From NCBI RefSeq assembly GCF_028640845.1, contig NC_080542.1, positions 133,613,080 to 133,677,079 on the forward strand: DNA of 64,000 nt. Direction: 5' to 3'. The position numbers and the translations under genes were made by a program. This document shows positions 45,000-56,461 of the stretch, in pieces. This DNA comes from Ahaetulla prasina. Lineage: Eukaryota > Chordata > Lepidosauria > Squamata > Colubridae. Under the pieces are notes generated by a model that saw only the letters and a list, made by a program, of their open reading frames with translations, was not told the origin of the DNA and did not search any database. Numbering within the stretch: position 1 is the first letter of the stretch; every line of letters starts with the position of its first letter.

Positions 45000-45652
45000 C
45001 AGGTAGTTCTCAGCTGATGACTGCTTAGTGTCCAGTTACTACGGATCTCCCCAGAACTATTTATGACCCAGTTTCCCGATGGCCACTCCGGTGGTCACAT
45101 TTTGGCCACTAAGCAACTGGCCCAAACCTCTGGCCATTTGCAGCATCCCACAGTCATGTGACCAAGATTTAAAATGTTTTTTGGCCAGCTTTTACTTCGA
45201 GTTTCCAGCAAAAAATAAAAGCCCATTAGTTATATGGATTTGCTTTACAACCATGGCATTCACATAATGACCACAGCAAAAAAAAAAAAAAAGGTAATAA
45301 AATTGGGTACAATCCAGGGGTAAAATGCTACTGGATCGGACCGGATCACGAGATCCCGTAGTGATTGTGGTCAGTAATTCGGTGATCCGGTAGCGATAGC
45401 GGAGCAAAGCTCCACCCACTCGCCCGGGTGTCATTACTTCCTGGTTTTAACCAGGAAGTAATGTGTTTTTTTACCTTCTGCACATGTGCAGGTCTGCCTG
45501 CGCATGCACGGCACATGCACTTCTGAGCCTGTAAGGAAGGTAAGTAGATTTCACCCCTGGGACAATCATATAATGACCCGCTTCACAACTGGTACAACTT
45601 ACAGGAATAATTCTGGGCCCACTCAATTACAGTCAGAAATTGAGAACTACTG
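45000..45652. mobile_element. Pogo/Tigger-like MITE interrupted by a hAT MITE
   Basis: Starts TA|CAGGTAGTTCTCAGCTGA and ends AATTGAGAACTACTG. The hAT element 45315-45559 lies inside, so it is younger. Confidence 0.75.
45315..45559. mobile_element. hAT-type MITE (245 bp)
   Basis: Starts CAGGGGTAAAATGCTACTGG and ends GTAGATTTCACCCCTG. Flanks GTACAATC (45307-45314) and GGACAATC (45560-45567) have one mismatch. Contains the perfect palindrome CTTCCTGGTTTTAACCAGGAAG. A sister copy is at 60864-61169. Confidence 0.9.
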
Positions 45653-45748
45653 TCTTAGAGCTGCAGGATCATTCCTTTCAGATGATTTTAGCTATGGGGG
45701 CCCAGATGGATCCCCATTACCTCCAAGAAAGCACTACAATAGTAGAAT

Positions 45749-47868
45749 CAGTGGTGGGATTCAGCCAGTTCACACCATTTAATAATAATAATAACAACAG
45801 AGTTGGAAGGGACCTTGGAAGCCTTCTAGTCCAACCCCCTGCCCAGGCAGGAAACCCTACCCCATCTCAGATAGATGGTTATCCAACATCTTCTTAAAAA
45901 TTTCCAGTGTTGGGGCATTTACAACTTCTGCAGGCAAGTCGTTCCACTTATTAATTGTTCTAACTGTCGGGAACTTTCTCCTTAGTTCTAAGTTGCTTCT
46001 TTCCTTGATCAATTTCCACCCATTGCTCCTTGTTCTACCCTCAGGTGCTTTGGAGAATAGCTTGACCCCCTCTTCTTTGTGGCAACCCCTGAGATATTGG
46101 AACACTGCTATCATGTCTCCCCTAGTCCTTCTTTTTATTAAACTAAACATACCCAGTTCCTGCAACTGTTCTTCATATGTTTTAGCCTCCAGTCCCCTAA
46201 TCATCTTTGTTGCTCTTCTCTGCACTCTTTCTAGAGTCTCGGCATCTTTTTTACATCGTGGCGACCAAAACTGAATGCAATATTCCAAGTGTGGCCTTAC
46301 CAAGGCATTATAGAGTGGTATTAACACTTCACGTGATCTTGATTCTATCCCTCTGTTTATGCAGCCCAGAACTGTGTTGGCTTTTTTAGCAGTTGCTGCA
46401 CACTGCTGGCTCATATCTAAATGGTTGTCCACTAGGACTCCAAGATCCCCCTCACAGTTACTATTATTGAGCATGGTACCTGTGCATTTTGGGGTATTTT
46501 TTGCCTAAATGTAGAACCTTACTTTTTTCACTGTTGAATTTCATTTTGTTAGATAGCGCCCAATGTTCAAGTCGGTCAAGATACTTCTGTAACTTGAGAC
46601 TATCTTCTGGAGTGTTGGCTATTCCTGCCAGCTTGGTGTCATCTGCAAATTTGATGAGTTCCCCATCTATCCCCTCGTCCAAGTCATTGATGAAGATGTT
46701 GAAGAGTACTGGGCCTATAACAGAGCCTTGGGGTACTCCACAGCATACTTCCCTCCATGTGGATGTAGTTCCATTGAGGACTACATGTTGAGTGCAGTTG
46801 GTCAGCCAGTTACGAATCCATCTGATGGTGATGCTGTCTAACCCACATTTTTCTACTTTATCTAATAGTAGGTTATTGTCTACTTTATCAAATGCTTTAC
46901 TGAAGTCCAAGTAAATTGTATCGACAGCATTCCTCTAGTCTACTAATTTTGTCACTTTGTCAAAGAATGCAATAAGATTAGTCTGGCATGATCTGTTTTT
47001 GACAAACCCATGTTGGCTTTTGGTTATTACTTTGTTTGCTTCTAGGTGTTCGGTGATTTGTTGCTTGATTATCTTTTCCAGAATCTTCCCCGGTATTGAG
47101 GTCAGGCTGATAGGTCTGTAATTTCCTAGATCTGTTTTTCCCCCTTTTTTTGAAGATGGGAACTACATCAGCTCTTTTCCAGTCCTCTGGCAGCTCCCCT
47201 GTGCTCCAGGATCTTTGAATGATATAGTTCAGTGGTTCTGAGATCTCATCTGCCAGTTCCTTCAGAACCTTAGGGTGTAATCCATCTGGTCCTGGTGATT
47301 TGAACTCATCTAGGGTAGACAGGTATTCACTTACCATTTTTTCCCTATTTTAACTTGAGTTCCTAATCTGTTTTTTGTGGTGCTGTTTTTGATAGGTTGG
47401 ATTGTTTTTTTCCTTCTGTGTAAAGACAGATGCAAAATATGAGTTAAGTAGATCTGCTTTCTCCCTGTTACTTGTCACCTTCTTGCCACTTTCTCCCAGC
47501 AATGGGCCAACTGTTTCCTTGACATTTTAACATGTTGGAAGAAGCTTTTTTTTGTTATTTTTTACTTTTGTTGCAAGCCTTTGTTCATTGTGAGCCTTAG
47601 CTTTCCTCACTTCATCTTTACAGGCTCAGGCTATTTGCTAATATTCTGCCTTAGTTATTTGCCTCTTTTTCCCTTTTTATACTTGTCCTTTTTGTCTTTC
47701 AATTTGTCAGATATTGATATTTGTCAGACACTATCACTACAGGATATTTGTCAGACACCACTTTGGGAGAACCAGTTGTTAACTTTCTGAGCAGTTTGGT
47801 GAACTGGTTGTTGGACGAAATCATTAGGGCAGCGAACCAGTGGTTAAATTATTTTAATCCCACCACTG
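45749..47868. mobile_element. hAT-type MITE split by CR1
   Basis: Left end CAGTGGTGGGATTCAGCC at 45749 and right end TTTTAATCCCACCACTG at 47868, flanked by AGTAGAAT (45741-45748) and GGTAGAAT (47869-47876). Its interior is interrupted by the minus-strand CR1, which therefore inserted later. Confidence 0.88.
45783..47760 (-). pseudogene. CR1 LINE, 5'-truncated reverse transcriptase
   Basis: On the minus strand the reading runs from about 47340 (SPGPDGLHPKVLKEL, STGELPEDWKRADVVPIFKK) with a frameshift near 47130. It continues through 46910-46464 (MDFSKAFDKVDNNLLLDKV, GVPQGSVIGPVLFNIFINDL, the catalytic FADDTKLAG), then 46474-45857 ([61 protein letters not shown]). The 3' UTR ends at 45783-45810 with a (TTATTA)n tail. 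Endonuclease domain missing. Upstream sequence to about 47760 is decayed CR1. Two or three frame lesions; relatively young. Confidence 0.92.
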
Positions 47869-47879
47869 GGTAGAATCCT

Positions 47880-48200
47880 AAATTCATACAGTTGGAAGGA
47901 GATATTTGGCCCTTCAAGTCCAATCACAGATAGATGGCCATTTAGTTACTGGTTGAAACATCATATGAAGGACAGCCTAACATCCTGTCCTTTTACGGAC
48001 AGATGCTCTTTTAGAAAGTTACGGAATATTTGTTTCCCCAACGTTCAATCTGTCTGTCACTTAGATCCATAATTCCATGTCTTTTATGCTCCCAAGAGAA
48101 ACAGGAGATCCTAACCTTCTTATGTGTGATATTCTTAAAGATCGTTGAAATGGGCTATCTTGTTCTTTCCCACTTTCTCTAAACTCCTTCCAATTTCTCA
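47880..48200 (-). mobile_element. Old CR1 3'-end fragment
   Basis: The minus strand shows the CR1 3' UTR (plus view ACAGTTGGAAGGAGATATTT, CAAGTCCAATCACAGATAGA) with the usual GGACAGGATG region, much diverged. Confidence 0.6.
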
Positions 48201-49300
48201 GAAAAAAAAATAATGGTAGATATCTAGAACAGAGAGCAAGCCTTGAGATGGGGCCTGATTAAAACAAAAAAATGGGACAATGATTTTCTCTGATCTGCAA
48301 ATTACACTGCCTAAAATTACATTTGTGTTCTTTCAAGTCATATCACTCTATTACTTTGTATGCTATCAATTACTAATTCAAGATCTTTGCTGAAAGTATC
48401 ATTTCTAAACTGAATATCCCCCAGCCTCTATTTATGCATTTGATTTGTGTTCCCTAAATGAAAAAACTGCAGGTGTCTTCTAAACTTACCCCACTATTTT
48501 CCCCTATTCTAAACTTTCTTCTTCTGGGTTATTAACCAGAATTTAACACTATTAATCTCATCCAATTCAGTATCTGCAAATCATAAAGGCATTCCCCTCC
48601 ACCTCTTCATCCAAATAATTATTAGTACAGTGTTCTGGTTTGTAGCATAGTCAGATAGATGTTTACCCTGGATTTGGCATTTTTATCCACCTATTATGAT
48701 CTTCACAAGGACCTGGTTGATGTTGTTTGATGGTGCGAAACGTATCATGGCAGGATGTAAGCTGTTCCAAGTGAAGTTGTCTTTTGCAATTGACTAATGG
48801 TGATTTTGTCAATGCTGATGGTATTCAAGTATTATTATTTAATACTTAAATACCGATGTTCTTCAATTCTTCATTCTAGTCTGATGAGGAATGAATGACA
48901 AGTACTGTACACTGGATTTAATTCTGGAACCTGTCATGTATCCCTTTCAAGGTCAAGACAATCAGCCTAAACATAACTTAAAAACTAAACTTAACTTGCT
49001 TACTAATCTCTATGCAGGACTTTCTGTGCTGAATTCAAGATGCATGATTTCTCCAACATTATTATAGGACTATTCACACGTATACTTTTATCAATTTCCA
49101 AAGCAGGCAGGACATGAAAAAATAAATTAAAAAAATTAGTGCTAGTGCTCCCTGGTTAGCGCACTTCCAAACAGGCATTAGCTTGTCCCTCAAAGTCTCA
49201 ACAGCAATTCTGGGACTTCCTCCCTTTCACTTTCGCTCTTGCCTCAAGCTGGAGAACAGAACGACAAAGGGCATATTGATGCATTACATTTGGCTTGTAA
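48201..49300. other. Intron 1 sequence, nothing recognised
   Basis: About 1.1 kb without an exon or named repeat. Confidence 0.5.
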
Positions 49301-49303
49301 CTT

Positions 49304-49337
49304 TTTGCTTTAATATTTATGTTAATATTAAAGCAAA
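49304..49337. repeat. Perfect 14-bp inverted repeat at an L2 junction
   Basis: TTTGCTTTAATATT (49304-49317), a 6-base loop, then AATATTAAAGCAAA (49324-49337), immediately before the truncated L2 begins. Confidence 0.85.
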
Positions 49338-49339
49338 CC

Positions 49340-49815
49340 GTATTAGTTACGGGACCGCCTACTGCTACCAAACGCCTCCCACCAACCCATACGCTCACAC
49401 AGAGAGGGACTTCTCAGGGTGCTGTCCGCCAAGCAATGTCGGCTGGCGGCCCCCAGGGGAAGGTCCTTCTCTGTGGGGGCTCCCACCCTCTGGAACGAAC
49501 TTCCCCCTGGCTTGCGTCAACTGCCTGACCTTCGGACCTTTCACCGCGAGCTGAAGACGCATTTGTTTATTCGCGCGGGACTGGCTTAGAAATGTTAAAT
49601 TTTAAAACTTTAAAGGGTTTGAATTTTAATATTTATATTCGATATAAATTTTAAGGGGTTTTTAACGATATAATGTTTTAAATTTTTGCCAAACATATAA
49701 TAAGTTTTTTAATTTCTGTTTTTATCTGTAAATTGTCATTGTTTTATTGTGGCTGTGAACCGCCCTGAGTCCTTCAGGAGAAGGGCGGTATAAAAATCTA
49801 ATAAATACTAATACT
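49340..49815 (+). mobile_element. 5'-truncated L2 3' end
   Basis: Starts mid-ORF at TTAGTTACGGGACCGCCTAC and includes the GGGGGCTCCCACCCTCTGGA region and the CCGCCCTGAGTCCTTCAGGA tail with (AATACT)n. Stops in the reading make it inactive. Confidence 0.88.
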
Positions 49816-50560
49816 AAATAGTTAATAGGGTATTTGGAAAAGAAATCAGTTTTAAAGAAGCTAATGTTGCAACCAATCATAGAATCCTTAATTCTATGCC
49901 TAATATTTGGAATATAATTATCTATGAAGAACTCTAGATTATCATGCATGGGGCACAGTTTAAAAAAAAAACACAGAACCCTGTTACATGTAGGTTTAAA
50001 TTTTGGATCACTGAAATAGGTTCAACTCTCCATCCAGGAGGTGTTCCATGCAAGTCCAAGTTGAACTGGTTAAAAATTAGAGGATGCCAAGGCCTTCACT
50101 GTTAGGCTAGTGAACAAACTAAGATACTCAGAAGTACCAGAAGTTTGGTTTAGAGAGAGCTCAGAAGGCAGTGTCCAGTTTTAGAAAGAAAGGCAAGAGA
50201 GTAATTTTTACCCTTCCAACTTCCCCCATGAAAATGCTTGACAAAAGGGCCCAGCCATAACCCGTGGCTTGCAAAGCGCTATAACCAAATCCATACTATG
50301 CCTGAATCAAATTATAGTAGGGGGTCAACCTTGTAGAAAACTTTGGGAAAAGTGTATTTTCTAAAACTAGCTATTAACACTACTTTTTTGGGGGGGAATA
50401 GTACCATAAAATTATATATCAATGGAAAGATTATTTAATCAAGAATGTAACGCAGTAACTTTTATGAAGGCTTTGCTATTAGAATAGCAGTTACAGTATA
50501 AAGAAGAAAAGTGAAACATGTATAAAAAACGAGATATACAAAAATTATCACCATAGAAAA
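49816..50560. other. Intron 1 sequence
   Basis: No gene. At 50527-50585 a 30-bp unit starting AAAAACGAGATATAC is tandemly duplicated, next to the Tc1 remnant. Confidence 0.6.
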
Positions 50561-50579
50561 AACGAGATATACAAAAATT

Positions 50580-50930
50580 ATCACCATGTCAGTTAATACT
50601 TAGTTGGGTAACCTTTAGCATGAATTACAGCCTTACAACGTCTTCCCATGGAGTGAACCAAGTCTTTTAGTTCTACGGCTGTTATAATATGAAACCAAGA
50701 TTGAAGGATTGCTTCTATTAACCGGGTTTTATCACTGTGTCGCTTCTGACTCACAAGTTTCTTTCGTTGGCTCCATAGATTTTCAATTGGGTTAAGGTCT
50801 GGGCTATTCCCAGGCCATTCCAGCAGTGGAATATGATTATCTTGAAACTCCAAAAAAAAAAAGTGGTGTTGTTAGCCATCAAACCTCAAAAATATCCAAA
50901 AGGTTTTTACAATTTTGGCCACTACTGTAA
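50580..50930 (-). pseudogene. Tc1/mariner transposase C-terminal remnant
   Basis: The minus-strand frame 50593-50853 contains PLLEWPGNSPDLNPIENLW, the conserved third-acidic-residue region of Tc1-type DDE transposases, then a W...R-K...R C-terminus. The right end, ACAATTTTGGCCACTACTGT near 50908-50930, looks like a terminal repeat. The N-terminal DNA-binding and first catalytic residues are missing, so it is a deletion derivative. Confidence 0.88.
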
Positions 50931-51059
50931 TTGCATTATGGGAATCAACAAATAAAGGCGCTGCTGTTTCAGGAGATGGCAAAATGTAATGAAAGCCCAG
51001 TCACTGGATTTCTCCTTCGGGGCAAGTTCCATCTGAATGTCAGAAGACTAATTCTAGGT

Positions 51060-51183
51060 CGGTGTTTTTCAAACTTGGCAATTTTAAGATGCGTGGACTT
51101 TAACTGCCAGAATTCCCTAGCATGGATGCACAAATTCTACAGAAATCCAAACATCTTAAAATTGCCAAGTTTGAAAAACACGG
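51060..51183. mobile_element. Short palindromic hAT-like MITE (124 bp)
   Basis: Arms CGGTGTTTTTCAAACTTGGC and GCCAAGTTTGAAAAACACGG extend as about 32-bp inverted repeats including AATTTTAAGATG. Flanks TTCTAGGT and ACCTAGGT match at six of eight bases. Decayed relatives are near 44716, 59440 and 59810. Confidence 0.8.
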
Positions 51184-51372
51184 ACCTAGGTAATTTTGCA
51201 GAGATGTGGGCTGTTGAGAAGCAAGTCCAATCTTTATTGAAATGAAGGCTAGTAATAAAGGCAGCATGAATTTGTAAACCCCGACTCCAAACACTGACAG
51301 TAAGGATAAAGTCCAAGTCCTGCCTTGTTATCAAGGTTTTATATTTTTTATGAAGACCTAACAAGATATGTA

Positions 51373-51715
51373 AAAGGGACGTAGTGGCTCAGTGGCTAAG
51401 ACGCTGAGCTTGTCGATCGAAAGGTCGGCAGTTCAGCATTTCAAATCCCGAGTGCCGCATAACGGGGTGAGCTCTTGTTACGTGTCCCAGCTTCTGCCAA
51501 CTTCGCAGTTTCGAAAGCACGTAAAAAATGCAAGTAGAAAAATAGGGACCACCTTTGGTGGGAAGGTAACAGTGTTTCCGGGTGCCTTTGGCGTTGAGTC
51601 ATGCCGGCCACATGACCACGGAGACGTCTTCGGACAGCACTGGCTCTTCGGCTTTGAAACAGACATGATCATCGGGAATGACTAGCACATATGTGCGAGG
51701 GGAACCTTTACCTTT
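51373..51715 (+). mobile_element. Sauria-type SINE with perfect 14-bp TSD
   Basis: TAACAAGATATGTA flanks it exactly (51359-51372 and 51716-51729). The A-box-like GTGGCTCAGTGGCTAAGACG and a B-box region form a tRNA-like head. The body has GCCGGCCACATGACCACGGA and the 3' part GACTAGCACATATGTGCGAG with a short (ACCTTT)n tail. The intact duplication and few CpG losses suggest a young copy. Confidence 0.95.
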
Positions 51716-51826
51716 TAACAAGATATGTACTCGCATGAAAGGCTCGTGTTTTCCTAAAATGTCTTAAGTCTGCTGATTACAAAGACTTGGTATTGTCCCA
51801 CAATGGGCATTGATGTGTTTACTGCA

Positions 51827-52176
51827 GTAGTGGGTTTCAATTTCAGCCACTACCGGGTCGTGCGTGCATGACGCTTCTGTACATGCGCAGAGACATCTGG
51901 GCAGGTGGGCGGAGCCTCCTGCCACCGCCACTATGGGTTCGCCCGATCTGGGATGATCTGAGATAGATGGGCTTGTTCCTGCACTAGGCCACCCAGGATC
52001 TTCCCCATCCGAGACACCCCATGATCCACCTAACGACCTGCATATTCATTTAATGAATGCACTGGGAGGAGCAGGGATAGCTGGTGGCTACTTGAGGCAG
52101 TTATGTAACGGCTGTCCAAACTTCCAACCGTAATGGGGTGTGTTCCATTACAGTCATAACTCGAGGACTATCTGAA
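51827..52176. mobile_element. hAT MITE and pogo-like MITE fragments
   Basis: Left: GCAGTAGTGGGTTTCAATTT, a hAT-like start without a visible partner end. Right: ATTACAGTCATAACTCGAGG and ACTATCTG, a pogo-like right end. Boundaries approximate. Confidence 0.5.
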
Positions 52177-52555
52177 CAACCAAAATTTTAGAGAATGATT
52201 GGTTAAGACTACAATCTATCAGAGCGCCAGCCACGCATCACAGACTAACCACGGTTGAACGGGTTTTGTTTTGGATCTCAGCGAATAAATCTGATATTGT
52301 TTGAATTATTATTTGAGCGTAGTTTTATAAGAAGTCATATCCACCCCCCAGAAAGGATTTCCTAGGTTCAAATCATTCACTTCTCTCTACTACCAGGAAA
52401 ACACTGCAGCCAGTCACTCCAAGTTCTTTGAATGAGATACTTTGTATCTATTGAGAAAACTGGAGTATTACATCCCGTATCCATTTACAGAAATCCAGGC
52501 CAGCCTATTCACAAACAAAAGGCTTCCAGCCACAGCTCCCCAAGGCTGGAGTTGA
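52177..52555. other. Intron 1 sequence, nothing recognised
   Basis: No exon or named repeat. Confidence 0.45.
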
Positions 52556-52900
52556 TGGGATTAAAAAACTACATTCCCCCACCCAAATTCTAAGGACAGG
52601 ACAGGACCTTTAGGACGTAATGCGATTAACCAACCACCATTCAAATAGTAAAAGACACAAGGCTCACTACATTGCACAACCCCCTGGAGTATCACCAAAC
52701 CTCAGAACCCTATAAAAAATCCATCCACTCACTCAGCCATTTTGTCGGCCACCCCAGAAAAATGCTGCTGTCACTGAAGTTTCTGGAAATCAAATAAACA
52801 GAGACCTTCTTTCCATGTAGTCAGCCTCCATTTTATTTCCAGCAATTTTCTCCCGGCTTGGAACCGGGCTGGATTTTTCTTCCCGCAGCTTGTTACATTA
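52556..52900 (+). repeat. Candidate solo LTR (tentative)
   Basis: The order of signals resembles an LTR: CCCTATAAAAAATCC (TATA-like, about 52707), then AATCAAATAAACAGAGACC (AATAAA, about 52789), then CCCGGCTTGGAACCGGGCTG and an end TTGTTACA. No second copy, primer site or convincing target duplication is visible, so the boundaries are guesses. Confidence 0.3.
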
Positions 52901-53576
52901 ATACAGCAATTATGTTTCCCTAACCCAGGTTTGCATTTAAAAGCATGTGTGAACCAAATCTAAGCTTGTTGAATCCTATTCTTAAATTCAGTATGGATTA
53001 TGTAAATGTGCATCCTCATGAAAGCACGCGTGCACACAAATATGTTAATCGTAGGTTGCAATGAATCCAAAAACTATTGGCTGCAGCAAAAGAAAAACTT
53101 GCATTGCATTTCACTTTAATACTTTGCTTTCTGATAAAAATTGCAATTTGTGGAACAAACAAGGGCAACTTTCTTTAGTTATAAACCATCTTGGGGCGGG
53201 GGGAGAAAGTGAAACAAAGTTGAAGCATTTTTACTCCCACTTCCAAATAGTGCAATTTGGCCAATGTCCAGAAAAGGAAATCTGGTGTTCAACAAAGCAA
53301 CTTCACACAATTTCCTTTCAGCTTTTTTTGAACCTTCACTCAGACGTTTCCACACTTCAGAATCTCTTTGGGCACCACCTTGTCACTGTGACCTTTTAAC
53401 TGGGATTCAAAAAGCGAGCCCTGAAGATATACATTCCTTGTGGAATATTAATAGAAAACAGTTATTATTTTCCCAGGGCTGGCTTCTGTACAGAATAATA
53501 AATCAGGATGTCTTCTCCCCATGTCTTTTACCCAGAGAAATACCTTTCAAACAGAAGCAATCTTCAAAGGAGGAGA
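52901..53576. other. Intron 1 sequence, nothing recognised
   Basis: A 112-codon plus frame (53061-53399) shows no domain; treated as chance. Confidence 0.45.
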
Positions 53577-55683
53577 CTGTTTATCTAGACCCGTGCCAGT
53601 CCGGCTTCAGGCCTGGGTACAGCACAGAGACGGCTTTGGTCGCGTTCGTTGATGATCTCTGGAGGGCATGGGACAGAGGCTGTTCCTCTGTTCTTGTCCT
53701 GTTAGATCTGTCAACGGTGTTTGATACCATCGACCATGGTATCTTGCTGCGACAGTTGGGGGGTTTGGGGGTGGGAGGCACGTTTATGGTGGTTCTCCTC
53801 CTACCTCTCCAACCGTTCGCAGACGGTGTTGACAGGGGGGCAGAGATCGACCACTAGGCAACTCACTTGTGGGATGCCGCAGGGGTCGATTCTCTCGCCT
53901 CTCCTGTTCAACCTCTATATGAAGCCGCTGGGGGAGATCATTCGTGGTTTCGGGGTGAGTTGTCAGCTGTACGCTGACGATACTCAGCTGTACATTTCCA
54001 CCCCAAACCACCCCAACGAAGCCGTCGATGTGATGACTCGGTGTCTTGAGGCCGTTCGGGTCTGGATGGGGACGAACAGACTCCGACTCAACCCATCCAA
54101 GACGGAGGGGCTGTGGATACCAGCGTCCCAACACAGTCAGCTTACCCCATTGCTGACTGTGGGGGGCGAATCATTAGCCCCCAGGGAATCGGTGCGCAAT
54201 TTAGGCGTTCCCCTGGACGCACAACTGTCTTTAGAAGACCATTTGATGGCCATTGCCAGGGGAGCTTTTTATCAGGTCCGCCTGATTCGCCAATTGCGCC
54301 CTTTCCTGGATCGGGACTCGTTATGCACAGTCACTCATGCCCTCGTCACTTCCCGTCTGGATTACTGCAATGCTCTCTACATGGGGCTCCCCTTGAAGAG
54401 CACCCGGAGGCTCCAACTGGTACAGAATGCGGCCACGCGGGGGATTGAGGGAGCACCTCATAGCTCCCATGTAACACCTCTCCTGCGCAGGCTGCACTGG
54501 TTGCCGGTGGTCTTCCGGGTGCGCTTCAAGGTGTTGGGCATCACCTTTAAAGTGCTCCATGGCATGGGACCGGGATATTTACGGGACCGCCTGCTGCCGC
54601 CAGTTACCTCCCATCGTCCAGCGCGTCCAGTGTGCTCTCACAGGGAGGGCCTCCTTAGGGTGCAGTCGGCCAACCAATGTCGGCTGGCAGCCCCCAGGGG
54701 AAAAGCGTTCTCTGTGGGGGCCCCGGCCCTGTGGAACGAGTTGCCGGTGGGACTCCGTCTTCTCCCTGATCTTCGGACCTTTAGTTTAGTTTAGTTTAGT
54801 TTTATTAGATTTTTATACCGCCCTTCTCCCGAAGGACTCAGGGCGGTGTACAGCCAGGATAAAACTCAATATATATACAATTAAAACCGAAATTTAAAAT
54901 AGAGTAAATTACAAAGGCCGATATTAAAATTTAAAAGATTTAAAAACCCAAAAACCATAAAAACCCAATTTAAAAATAATAAAACTATTATGCCAGTCCC
55001 GCTTGAATAAATAAATATGTTTTTAGTTCACGGCGAAAGGTCCGAAGATCAGGCACTTGGCGTAAGCCAGGGGGAAGTTCATTCCATAGCGTCGAAGCTC
55101 CAACAGAGAAGACCCTACTCCTGGGGGCCGCCAGCTGACACTGTTTGGCGGACGGCACCCTGAGAAGGCCCCCTCTGTGGGAGCGTACGGGTTGGTGGGA
55201 GGCATAAGGTAACAGCAGGCGGTCTCGTAAGTACCCGGGTCCTAAGCCATGGAGCGCTTTAAAGGTGGTAACCAAAATCTTGAAGCGCACCCGAAAGACC
55301 ACAGGAAGCCAGTGCAGACTGCGCAGTAGTGATGTTACGTGGGAGCCACGAACAGCTCCCGTTACCACTCGCGCAGCCGTGTTCTGGACTAACTGCAGCC
55401 TTTAACCGCGAGCTCAAGACCTTTTTTCACCAAGCGGGGCTGGCCTGATTGATTTTAATATTGTGGGTTTTTAATGGGCTTTTAACAGGGGTTTTATCTT
55501 TTTGTAATTTTCTTATTTAACATTTTTAATCATATAGCGTTTAAATTAGATTTTTAAACTTGGTATTGTATTTTAAAAATTTTTTGGATTATTGTTGTTT
55601 TATCTGCTGTACACCGCCCTGAGTCTTCGGAGAAGGGCGGTATAAAAATGTGAAAAAAATAAATAATAAATAAATAAATAAAA
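53577..55683 (+). pseudogene. L2 LINE (RT domain), split by an inverted L2 fragment
   Basis: Begins in RT ([20 protein letters not shown] near 53600, [15 protein letters not shown]). Shifts frame near 53850, then reads CGMPQGSILSPLLFNLYM and the catalytic YADDTQLYIS near 53970. It then follows the usual L2 C-terminus to LRTF at 54783 and resumes at 55399 (CGCGAGCTCAAGACC) through the 3' UTR and (AATAAATA)n tail to about 55683. The 5' endonuclease is missing. Two or more lesions. Confidence 0.9.
54784..55398 (-). pseudogene. 5'-truncated L2 inserted in reverse inside another L2
   Basis: Minus-strand frame 55368-54988 reads the L2 C-terminus (SLHWLPVVFRVRFKILVTTF, GASTLWNELPPGLRQVPDL). Its 3' tail, (CTAAA)n on the minus strand, lies at 54784-54800. 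CCTTTA occurs at both junctions (54778-54783 and 55399-55404), a likely 6-bp target duplication. Confidence 0.9.
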
Positions 55684-56461
55684 GCCTTTAAAAAGGATTG
55701 AGAGCTTTTTCTTTCCCCGCCCACCAAGGGAATGAAGCAGGCTGAAGTCCAACTTTTCAGCTCTGCAAGCATAACTAATGCAAACTTTCTTTTTGCCTCT
55801 TCTCCTGACTCACGGTTGTAAGGTAAATTCATGCAGCCATTTACAAAAGGTTGTTTAGGCAAGCTGAGGGTAGTAGAAGGAAGTTGGGTTGTTTGGCTGC
55901 AGCAATGTATCGGGCTATTGGCCAAAAAAATAATAAATGTTTTCATTTTTCTCGCAGACACAGGACTGTTTTGGCATTTGCTTATTCAAGACTAAGCTAG
56001 AACTGTGCCAAGATTCATTCTCTGGCTAATTAGAGCTACTTCCTGAAGAAAATTAAAAAGCTTTACAGAGATTTTATTTGCACAATGGGAACTCATAGAG
56101 GAAGGACTAAGTCCACTATTTGCCAGTACAACCTTCTGCATCCTAAACTGTGGCTCAGAAGTTAGATCCAGTCAAACTCCTTTCTCATAGCTGCCACATC
56201 AGAATTGCAGAACTAGGTGTGGTAAACCTCATCTGCTTCTATGGTATGAATGATACCTGGGGTGCACTCTGCACTCCCTCAGAGAAATGATTTTTTTCCT
56301 GCAAGAGTAAGGACAAAGCCATCAAAGGGAGGAAAGAGCATCCGGTTTAAACACAGCCTCGAAATAAAACCCGATTCTTATCAATAATATTGACCCCTCC
56401 TCGTTTTTGCTCCAACTCCAAACCAAATCACTCAAGAAAAAAAAAATCAGAGCTTAAAAAA
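55684..56461. other. Intron 1 sequence, nothing recognised
   Basis: No exon or named repeat. A 135-codon minus frame (55554-55961) partly reads L2 3' UTR and is not a gene. Confidence 0.5.

Noticed and set aside
51373..51715. Possible functional tRNA gene from A- and B-box-like sequence
   Set aside because: The head is degenerate, lacks a full cloverleaf and anticodon arm, and the whole unit is a SINE with a 14-bp target duplication. The same applies to 18505, 33118, 33795 and 37640.
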